Position numbers and translations under genes: made by a program. This document shows positions 40,719 through 52,700 of a DNA stretch of 64,000 bases, one piece after another; positions within the stretch are counted from its first letter, which is position 1, and every line of letters begins with the position of its first letter. Source of the stretch: Strigamia acuminata (Eukaryota; Arthropoda; Chilopoda; Geophilomorpha; Linotaeniidae); contig OX442316.1 in NCBI GenBank assembly GCA_949358305.1, positions 1,922,001 through 1,986,000 on the forward strand, written 5' to 3'. The notes beneath the pieces were generated by a model. It did not search any database, had not been told where the DNA came from, and saw nothing but the letters and a program-made list of their open reading frames with translations.

Positions 40719-43700
40719 GTAAGTCGACGTGTTTTGGGCCATCTGGGAGGGAGGGAGGGAAGGTGCCATGTGTTGTGTACAACTTTTTTGCTCTTTTTGC
40801 TCTTTTTGTTTGCTACTGTTGGTGGTGGTCTGGTGGGGTTGTGTTTTGGGGAATTAATTGGAGGATTTATTTTGTTTTTGTGGAATTTTTTTTTGTTGTT
40901 GGGGTTTTTGGTTATTTAATGGATGGGTTTGGAGTTGGTTTGGAATGAATGATGAATGTGTTTGGATTTTTTTTTTGGTTTTGTTAGGGAATTGGAGGTT
41001 TGGTTGAGTTTCTTTTTAATGTGGGAAATTTGTTTGAAGTTTGGAATTATGGAGTTTGGAATTGACATGGAATTTTATTTTGAAAGTTGGATTTTTTTTT
41101 TTTTTATGGAAATTGAATAAAAGTTTGAGAAATGTTGAAAAGTCGAGAATTTGTAAGAAATTTCAATTAAGAAAAGCTAAAAAATTTTTTGGGTTCATTT
41201 TAAAAAAGTATCTCAAATTCCTTGAATTTTAAATTTAAAAAAAAAATTATTGAAGTTTCGTTAAGAGGGTCACAAAATCTGTGAAATTTCATTAAAAATG
41301 GCACAAAATTTGTTAAATTCCATTTAAAAAATGCACAAAATCTGTAAAATTTCATTATAAAATTCACAAAATCTGTGAAATATCAAGAAAAAAATCAAAA
41401 AATATGTAAAATTTCATCAAAAACTCTAAAATTTCATTAAAAACTCTAAAATTTAATACAAAAATCATTTTAATATATCCAAAATTTAATCCAAAAATTA
41501 TTTTAAAAAATCCAAAATTCAATCCAAAATTCATCAAAATTAATTCTTAAATTAACAAATTGCAAAACCTCTACCATTTTATTAAAAACTCCAAAACCTC
41601 ACTTAAAATTAAAAATCAAAAATCAAAAATCCACCTAAAATCTCAAATTTCAACAAAAACGTCGAGAAATCCCAAAACTATTCATCCTCAAACTGACCTC
41701 CAACAAACTTCCCTTGCCCCCTCCCCAAAAAAACGAAAAAATGCAAATCTATTTTTTCAATTTAATTTCTTCTTTTTACGGTTCCTCGTTTGACCTTCAC
41801 CAACTCATTCGCCCAAAAACCCGCCGTTTAATTATCATTCTAGTGACGTCACCGGCTACTCCGGACCCTTTGATGTCCCTTCCCCGGTTCCTCGAGGAGC
41901 CCGAGGACTCGTACGTGATTAAAAACAAGGCTGCGACGCTCAAATGCCGCGCCGAGTCCGCTCTGCGCATATATTTTCGGTGTAACGACAAACGGGTATG
42001 GAACCGTCAACACAGCGAGAACGAGTACGTCGACCCCATGACGGGCATCAGGCAACTGCAACAGCACATCGACGTGACGCGCATCGACGTCGAAGAGTAT
42101 TTCGGGATGGATGGATATCGGTGTTGGTGTGTGGCGTGGAATTCTGCCGGGGAAATACAAAGTCGGACGGTCAAAGTCACTTTAGCATGTAAGTTTTGGA
42201 GTTTTTTAAAAAATTGCCTTTTGACGGGAAATCGAGTCGGTGCTGCCGCACTCGATGCGTCTTGTTCGGCAGAGAAAGTGTGGTTTTCCCGTACTTTTCA
42301 GTTAGGATTAAAAATTAGTAAAAATGTTAATGGAACTATTGGTTGTAAATGAGATAGAAGATATGAAAAATAAATTATTTATAATTTTAGTAAAAAAAAA
42401 TTTATTGGTCGAATTGTACGGGAAATGAGTCGCCCTGCCGGATTCGATGCGTTTTGTTCGGTCAGGAAAGTGTGGTTTTCCCGTGCTATTCAGTTAAAAT
42501 ACAAAATATTATTTTCTTCAAATAATTGATGATAAATGAGAGAGTGTGCTGTGATGAATATAAAAAGTAAATTACTTTTCTATAATTTTGGTAAAAAATT
42601 GCCACTTTATGGATTGTACGGGAAATAGTTTCGGTCCAGCCGTACTCGACGCGCGTGGCTCGGCCGGGAAAATCGGTTTTGCCGTGCTTTTCGGTTTCGA
42701 TTGAAATTGAGTTGTTTTTCAATTTTGAACGATATAAACTATAAAAATGGTGGAATTGTTGGGCAACAATGGTTTATGGTTTGTTGTGGAATGTTGGGGA
42801 ATATTAAATGGAAAAATGAAATGTTTTTAATTAAATATTTTTTAGGGTTTAATTTAGGGTTGGAGATCAAGTGTTTAGTGGAATGGAAAGTGGGGGCTGA
42901 TTTATGTGGACAAGTCGAAAGTTGTGGGAAAACATGTTTTTGATAAGTTTGAGCCGCTATTTTGGGTGGTCATATCTCTTCTGCAAATTTGGACAAAACA
43001 GATCTTCAGTCATTTTCGGGTTCTTTTTTTTATATTTTTACTTTTTTTATTGAGGTTTGGATTGGTTTGTTTTGATGGAATTGAAATGGTTTTTTTGATT
43101 GATTTTTATAATGTGGGATTGGATTTTGATGGGAATGAAATGTTTTTTTTTTTAAGATAAAAATTGAGATTTTTTTATTTAAGAATTTAAATTTCTTTCT
43201 TTGCTAAATTTTGTTGTTTTGAAAGAAATAAATTTAATTTTTTTTTTGGAAACTTTAATTTTTATATCCAAAATTGAATTTCGAAGTTTGATTATAAAAA
43301 CTAGCTGCATTCAGAAATTAAAATTTTTTGTGTTTTACTTCAATTTTAAAACAAAAATGTCATCATTTCCTTTCGTATTTATTAAATTAAACTATATTAA
43401 TTATTTATTTTTAATTATGATTATATATTTATGATATACTTATTATAATTATAATAATAAATAAAAATTTAAACTTAAAAAACACACAATAAATAAAATA
43501 GTATTTTTATTTTTAAATGCAGCTACTGTATTAAGATACAATAAAAATGAATTTTGATATAAGAAATTGAATTTTGATGTAAGAAATTGAATTTTGATGT
43601 AAGAAATTGAATTTTGATGTAAGAAATTGAATTTTAATGTAAGAAATTGAATTTTGATGTAAGAAATTAAATTTTGATGTAAGAAATTGAATTTTGATGT

Positions 43701-46700
43701 AAGAAATTCAATTTTGATGTAAGAATTTGAATTTAATATAAAAAATTTAATTTTTAATATAAAAAATAGAATTTTGATATAAAAATTTGAATTTTATTTA
43801 AAAATAGCATTCTAATATCAAAATTCAATTCTAATTTCAAAAATTCAATTCTAATTTCAAAAATTCAATTTTAATTCAAAAATTCAATTTTAATTTCAAA
43901 AATTCAATTTTAATTTTAAAAATCCAATTCCAATGGTATTGAATTCCAGCCTAACAGACGAAAATTAAATCCTCAGTGTCTAAAATCAAATTTCTACAGT
44001 CAAAACCTAAAACCTTAACTTCCAACATTCAACTACAACCATTCAGCGTTAACCCCAAATCACAACAACCCCATCTTATCTGAAATTCAAATTTCCACTT
44101 GCAGTCCTCCGTAAGCATTTCCAACACCAACCCTGGAGCCAATCGGTCGAACTAGACCAGCAAACCGAACTCAAATGTCTACCCCCGGAAGGAATCCCAC
44201 ATCCGGAAGTATTTTGGCTACGGAACGGCCAAGTCATTGAATCCGACCCCGAACAAAGAAGTAACTTCCTAGTATCCAGCGAAGGAAGTCTTCTCATAGT
44301 CCAAGCCCGCCTCGAAGATGCAGCAAACTACACTTGCATCGCACAGAACGTGGCCAGCCGAAGAGTCAGCGACACCGTCGCGCTAACCGTCTACGGTAAG
44401 TCCCAAGTCCCAACCGATAACTACAGAGCAAAACATCAATCATATTCGATTAATTAGTTGTCTCCAACCAAGCGCCATCTATTGTCAAAATTTAAGTAAT
44501 TAATCGAACGATTGTGGATGCGCCGTTTATTTATTTATTTATTTATTTATTTAAGAGACACTCCAGTGGAGTAAGATACAGGTTTATGAAAGAGCTTGTT
44601 GGTCTAATAGGTGTTTGCTTATACGTTTATGAAGGTGGCGGCAGTGGAAACGACACTTCAAAATTTAACAACTAATTAATCGAATATGAGCGATACGGAT
44701 CGGCCGATAAGCGAAACGGTCCGTACGCATAACAGTGTTTTGAAATGCATTGGGTTTCGCAAAAATGCATCTCTTACTTGTTTGCGTGCTATTAGTAAGC
44801 AAATAATAATACATTTTGTAAAAAGTACTACAAAATGCGTTATTTAATACTTAATTTTATCAAACGCATTGTGAAATATGTATTTTTGAAGCATGGCCAG
44901 TAGCAAAGATGATCGATTGAACGCTGCATGTATCCAGATGCGATGTTGAATCGTCCATTGTGTTAGTTGGGATGCGAAAAAGTGGTAAGAACGGGTTTAA
45001 TGAGTTTTATTGGTTCGCTCTAACGGGTTTTCTTCTCTTTTCTTTTCTTTATTTTTACCATGGGCATTTGAAACTTGTTGAAATAATCTTTTCACTAGTT
45101 CCAGATGTGCCCCTTTGATGTTATCTGGTTGTGCACTTCCGCTTTCTAGCTGGTCTCGACTCTGGGGGTCTCGTCCACTGGGGGAGGGGTTATGGTGGAT
45201 GGTGGGATATGACATATGTCATGTCAGTCAAGTTAGGTGAAGGGACAGTTAAAAATCCAAAGTTAAATTCTCGGTTAAATTGCAATGTAATGCCCTGAGA
45301 GCTCATAAGTTAAAAAAGGAATTGGGGGGAAATCAGTCATGGCGGATGATTTATTTTAGGTTTAAAAATAATTTAATGTGCATTTTGGAAATGGAAAGGT
45401 TTTCTTCTTTTATTCTTATCAAACACTCTAATCATAATTCCATCAATTTATTGCTAGTTTCAATGTATATTTATGAGAAGTCGAAGTTGGTTCCCTTCAA
45501 TGGCCGTTTTGTTTTGTTTCCACATTTTTGTGTAATTTATTTATTTATTTATAAATTGTACATCAGATGATGACATCGATAAATTTAGAGTCTCTCTTTC
45601 TTGTGCGGAGTTGTACCGTATTTTTTAATGTTTCTGGGAAGAAAATGGATACCAAAATGGACAAAAACCATCATCAAAAACTGCAAAAGCAGAAACTGTA
45701 CCCGAAGTAATTTTTCAAGCAATTAATGCTTGGTTTTTGCTTTTTATAACCAAATTCAAATGGCTGCCGTATAAGTTAGATTAGAGTCGAAATTCTAATT
45801 GCTCTGATGCTTCCAAGTGATGCATCCATCATTAAAGTGAGGAAAAGCAGAATTGTGTTCTAAAGTAGACCATAATTCAGTCTTCGGATGAAAATCAAGG
45901 AGTTTTAATTGCCATTTACTTATAAAGCTCAAAAACTAAACTTTAAACGGACCCAAAAGCGAAATAATCAGTTTTAGACAAAAACTAAAGTTTAATAATC
46001 AGTGTTAGACAAAAACTAAAGTGAAACAATCAGTTTTAGACAAAAACTAAAGTGAAATAATCAGTTTTAGACAAAAACTAAAGTGAAATAATCAGTTTAG
46101 ACAAAAACTAAAGTGAAATAATCTGTTTTTGCCAATTATAGGAAACACCAAAAACCATGTAAACAGAAACTAATGTAAAAATTGTGTGTCTTTGCTGTTT
46201 ATAGAAGCACCAAAAACTACATAAGCTTACCCAAAAGTGGAATAATCTGCTTTCGCTACTTATAGATACACCAAAACAGAAACCAAATTGAAATTGTGTT
46301 TTCGCTGTTTATGGAAACACTGAAAACCACATAAGTAGACACAAAAGTGAAATAATCTACTTTAGTAGTTCACAGAAACACCAAAAACCATACCAACAGA
46401 AACTAGAGTGAAACAATCGTAAACCTCAATATATCTATTGCTTATAGAAACACCGAAAAGCGCATAAACAGAAACCTCGCTGGAAAGACCTAACGATGTG
46501 TGCAAAAACTGATTGAGCACAAACCCACGAACTGCATCAATCAGACGTAAAATCCATAATTGAACATCGACCACTCACTCGAGTGATCACATTTCTAAAC
46601 AGCCATGATTTGCCTTTGGGATTTAAAATAGCGACTCGCTTATTCTCTTTTGGCGGTTTTGACTCGCTAGTCACCCGTCCCCCTTTTCCTTCCCCAGCCT

Positions 46701-49700
46701 CGACACTGTGGCAAGTAAACGGGATCAGCAAATGAGCAGCGAATGCCAGTTGCGGCCTAATGGCTGCACTGCGACAAATTCAATTAGTATCAGAAACGCA
46801 TTACTATTCATTTATAGAACTCATCTCCGTCTAACCCGATAAACATTTTTTTCTCGTGACTCGCCCGTCCCTCCATTTTTTCCCTCTTCTTCCGCGCCGC
46901 ATTAGTCACGGCTGAATAGCAGCGAACAAGCGATGAATTATATAATTAATGATGTATTTCCTGTTTGCCTATTTAATCATGTGTTCAGTTGTTGTCGGCT
47001 TCAAAAGTCGACACTACAAACATTAATTTTCTCTTTTTTGCGTGCTTTTCGTTTTGTCGCTAGTCGATTTGTGCGACACTTCGCTCCATTTTAATTCGGC
47101 TTGGAAGTTGCGGTGGAACGGGAATTCCGGGTGTGTCGAAAATAAAATGTCGAATACGATGTATGTTTTTTCTCTTTTGATATTTTGATTTTTAGCCGTT
47201 TTTGTTCTTCGTCTTTAATCATTTTCACCCGTTTTGACCTGTTTTTACGCGATTTTACGTTCTAAATCCTTTTTCACTTGTTTGCGCACGTCTTAAACCC
47301 GTTTTACTCGTTTTAGACCCGTTTTATTCGTTTTAGACCCGTTTTACTCGTTTTAGACCCGTTTTAGACCCGTTTTACTCGTTTTAGACCCGTTTTACTC
47401 GTTTTAGACCCGTTTTACTCGTTTTAGACCCGTTTTACTCGTTTTAGACCCGTTTTACTCGTTTTAGACCCGTTTTTACACGATTTTACGTTTTGAACAC
47501 GTTTTTTACGCACTTTGAAATCACTTTTTACTCATTTCAACCCATTTTAATCCGTTTTCATCCCTTTTTTACCCGTTTTCAAAATGTTGCGTTCTCCGAT
47601 TGATAAAGTCGCTTATGAATGAACGCATTAATTTGCCAACCAAATGCACATTTGGTAACTTTGGATAATTTCCAAATCGACTGGTGCCGATCACCCGTCT
47701 AAATATTAAGTACACAGCACACCAAATTTAAAGCTAAATGTATTTAAATTGGCTGAAACAGTCAAGATTAGTTCGAAAAATAATCACTACTCCACTCGCC
47801 ATTTTCCAATCAATTTCCTCTCGTGGCGGATATTGGGCATTCGCTTCGCAGCGACCAGGTCAATAGAAAAGTTTGTCAAAACTTTCTGTAAATACACAAT
47901 ACAATGGCTGAAAAATATTGGTGGAAAATAAATGATCGGCTTGCGCTTCATTCAGCTTAAGTTTGTAGAAGCGGGCCCAGATGTTTTCGTAGAAGCGGAA
48001 ATGTACAAAAGCGCTTAGGCTTTTACGTGTTTTTTCCACTTGGCAGCACTTTTTAATTGAATAAAATGGCATGTTTATTGGCCTTTTTGTACGGCGCGGC
48101 ATGAGGCGGGCTTTAAGAGCGCTTGATACTCAAACCGCGTAGAAACTGATCTCGGCCGATACTTGTTTTTCGGCTGCATCCGAAGTCCTCAATATCTGCA
48201 AGTGCGAACAGTGTTTTAAGCTAGATTAAGTCGAGTTAACCTAGCTCAACGTTTATTAGCCGTGGTAATGCCAACAGGATTTCATGGATTTGCATCGGTT
48301 GTTCTCCCGAGAAAACAGCACAGCGGCAGCGCACAAAGCATATAATTAGAAGCCATTCGCTTCAACAGTCGCACGACTGCGATGACATCGAAATTGACCT
48401 TCCATGTACGACAATTTTTAATTTTAAAACCGGTTTGTATTCAATTCCTCAATTATTTGCCGTTATCACGCGACATCCGGAACGAGACGAATGCCAAATA
48501 TTTATTAAATTATTGCCGACATTTAGAATTTTATGATGAACTGCGTATATATCGGATATATTGCGCCAATAATAAAATTTTGCAATAACGGCTCTACATT
48601 AAGTCGTTAACTACAATCTTGGAATAATTGAAGCTATAATATAAAAAGATATTTGTATGATGTCGGCAATATATGTCCCTTAAATACTAACATTCGAGAT
48701 ACAAACGCTAAAGGTATACTCGAGTTGCACTCAAAAAGGCACCTCACAATGTGTACTCCCATTGGTCGAGCCAGTTTACTGGTGTAGTGATCCGGAAAAG
48801 TAGACCCAAACACCAGAATTGCATTACAATGTACAGACATTGCAATCGATTACCTAGGCAACGGCCTAAAATTCTAACTTCCAGACGATGTAAGCAATAA
48901 ACACAACAAACATGAGTTTGACATTTTTTAATGTGTAAAACTTCATTTTAATGATGGAAATAACATTTTTTATTAAATAAAATCAAAATAACATTAACTA
49001 AACTAGTCATAACAATCACAACAATAAATAAAAATCAAAACTACTTCTCCTAGTAGTAGTATACAGTCTGGAGTTCGTAGTAAACTGGCTCGATCAATGG
49101 GAGTACACATTGTGAGGTGCCTTTTTGAGTGCAACTCGAGTATAGGTTCACACTTGTGTTCACACTAGACCAGAAGTCGGCAAATAATTTTAAGTGGGGT
49201 CCGGATACTATTGAAAATTTTTATCGAGGTCCAGAAAAAAAAACACTTAAAAACCAAATAAACCCGAACAATTCGACTTGCGAATGTGTTCTCGGGATGA
49301 AAGTTGTTTCTATGTTGGTTCAACACCGGCTGAGCTAGGCCAATACAAAACCAACAAAACCTATCTTGGCTCACAGTAAAACCAATATTACATCCAACGA
49401 GACATGTTTTGTTACTGTAGCATTGTTGCAACAATGTTTTTCAAGTTGTAACTGCTGAATCAATAGCGGTGTAGAAAAAACGTCCAGAATAAAATTCTTC
49501 AGTACTGATTTGTGTTTGTGTATTGGATTTCAGTGAATGGCGGATGGTCGTCTTGGAGTCCTTGGGCCGAATGCAGCAGTCGATGCGGACGCGGGTCGCA
49601 GAAGAGAACGCGTCAATGCACAAATCCACCCCCGCTGAATGGCGGCACTCCTTGTGCGGGGCTTCCTACACAGAAGTCCGACTGTTCAACCATATGTCCT

Positions 49701-52700
49701 CGTAAGTTCTTTATTTATTTTTAATGCTTTTCTTCAGTGCTGTGTTAGTCGCTCCATCATTAACCTCCAATTTATTTATTTTTACATTGTTCGTGGTGAT
49801 GCTTTTAAAGTTTCCCATTCTTTGGCCACGTTTTGTCGAGTTTAAAAATAATTCTTCAAAGTTTTAGTTTTTTTTAATTTTTTTTTAAATTTTTTTTTTG
49901 CAGTTTAGCGACTTAGTAAACAATTTTTTCTTGTTTTTAAAAAAGAGAAAGGAAATAAAAAAAAGTGGAAACATGACATAAAATGAAGATAATTATGTTT
50001 GTTTTTAGAAATGTCGAAAAGTGGGTTTTTACAGCGAAAACATTTGAACTTTGTAGAGTGGTTAATCAAATAGGAAACAGATGGTCCTTGAATTTTTTTC
50101 CACTTTAAGTTGAAAATTCTTCTTTTATTAATCACTATTTTCATAGTTTTAAGAGCAGTTTCAATAGATCTTTGTGCTCAGGTCTTTAAATAGCAAATGA
50201 AACGGAAATAATTCCTAGAATCTTCAATGCATTTAATACCAGAAATTCAATGTGGATTCTGTCCAACCCAAGCACTTTCTTTTCCCATTTGCTTTCACAT
50301 GGAGATTTGAACCACAACAAAACCAGACAATTTTTAAATTCAAGAAAAAAAGTGTTTTTAAGGACTATTTATATCCTATTCACAAGCAATATCAACTTAG
50401 ATCTCTCTTAGGCCAAGTAATTTATAAATAAAAAAAAAGCTAAAAGATTATTCTTAGTTTGAAAAAAAGCCGTTCCTAGAGTATTGTCAGCTTGTGTGTT
50501 TTTCATCAAGCAAAAATGTCCTCGCATAATAATCCTATATTTTAATGCTGTTTGCTGTCCAAAGAAAACAAACACAAGAATCTAAAAAAAATCTCTTAAT
50601 AGAGAGTTGCGGACATGCCTTTTTCCTTATAAATGGCCATTCTTATGACCTTATGGCGTCACACACTCATGTAAGCATAAGAAAAATAGATTTTTATGAG
50701 AGTATCTTATAAAATAAGGCAGCCAATCAGATGTCGTTTCCTTATGATTTCTCAAAATGGCTGCCAACAATTTTTTTTACACCTCACAACTTTGCTTGAA
50801 CAAATAGATGTTTGAACAATCATAGTGTGATAAACCAAACCACTACTTCTGTTGGCTATATTATTGAAATTCTGTTGAAATACGATGCTTCAAACGGGGG
50901 CGGATCTAGCTTTTTGGGGGCCCTAGGCTTGAGATTTTTTCGGGGCCCCTTTATCAATATATATATATATATAGTTAAATAGATACAATGACGTAAATAC
51001 AGCAGTTTCCGTTCCAGAAACCACCAAGTGACATCAAAGATGCTCAATGACGTAAAAAATGTCAAGAAGACGCCAAAGGATGTCAAATGACACAAAAACC
51101 GATATTATTTTTACACTTAAACGTTTTATTGCTTCTTAAAACATAACCGTACTAGTAGTTTCAGTCTTACGCTATCCATGTTGTTTTGATCATGTGATCA
51201 TGTAATCTAAATTACTAGTTTAAGAACATAACAAGGTTATACCACTATAAGATCATAAGAACCAATTTTTATAAGGAAAAAGGCATGTCTGCAAACTCTC
51301 TATTGTTTTAAGTAAGTGTTAGGCCGCATCCATAGGCAGAAAAAGTAAAAGCCCGGAGTGTTTTACTGTTCAATGAAAATTGCATCTTTAGGTTACTATA
51401 ACAACACTGAAAAAGTAGGCTAGATTAAATTTTTAACGCACAGTCACTTTATCTAGAATAAATAAGATAGATATCGGTGAAGATGTAGGGTAGAAGGTGA
51501 GGAAACCCCACTGGACCTCTGTCCTATCTTCCAATAGTGCTAAGTACTCCTAGTAGTTGTGGTTGAAAAAGCAAAATGGTCAAAGCCCATAACAATTCAT
51601 TTCCTACAGTGAAGAAGGCTAAAGTTGAGCATTCCTAGGTGAATCCGACCCAAAGACCCCCAATCCCAACCGGAGACATCAGAGCTCTAATTTAGTACTA
51701 CGAAGACAAGCCTTCAATGAGCCAAGAGCAACAAGAGGAGGCAGAGATGGATTGTTGTCTGCCTTCAGTAAAAATCAATAATAAAGACATGAAAAAGTTG
51801 TTAACTGCTCTAATTTAAAGCTATCCCTAAAACAGTTACAATAATCTTCTTAGGGTAAATATTATTTTATTGGGGTTGTAAATAATATTAAGCAGTAAAA
51901 CATTGTGGACAGTTTTCATTGAATTTCTGGTATGGTGCCACAAAACTACTTTATTACTGTTTGTGCTTTACAATTGCAATATATTGTTTGTGATATGCAA
52001 TAGCCGATTGGAAAAATGAGGTCAGGTGATACGATCATGTGATCACAATAATGGTTGCCCCTCTATGAGAAAAACCAATGCAAAATAACATTATAACATT
52101 GTTAAATTGTAGTTTTCTTTTTTGAGCGGGGACAAACTGCATTATGTCATAATTTTCCAATTGTCTATTGCAATACATTGTTTGGTATGTACAATCGTGT
52201 TAAAAAAAACTGGACCCTCACTCTAAGTTGGGATTGAAATTGTGAGTAATTTTGTGTTTTGCCACTAGGTGAAACACAAAACATGTACAGACTTATACAG
52301 CAGACAACGCTGTACAAGTATTATACAAGTATGATCACCTGTTGATGTCTGGTGTTTCACCTAGTGGCAAAACACGAAATTACTCACAATTTCAATTGCT
52401 AGCATAGAGTGAGGGCCCATTTTTTTTAACATTTGCAATGTATTGTTTGCGATGTACAATTGCGGTGTATTGTTTGCGATATCCAATTGCGATATCCAAT
52501 TGCACTATATTGTTAGCGCTACACAAAGACAGGACTAAACACAACTCCATCAATCCACATTTCCAAGCCAATCAAGTGCAATTCCCTCTCGTCCATTTCC
52601 AACCCTTATTTCCCCGAAGCCTTCACCGCCGACTAAACTTTTTCAAACACTTTTCTCCATGTTTTCCACTAATGCTGCTTTCTGTGTAGATTCTCAAATG

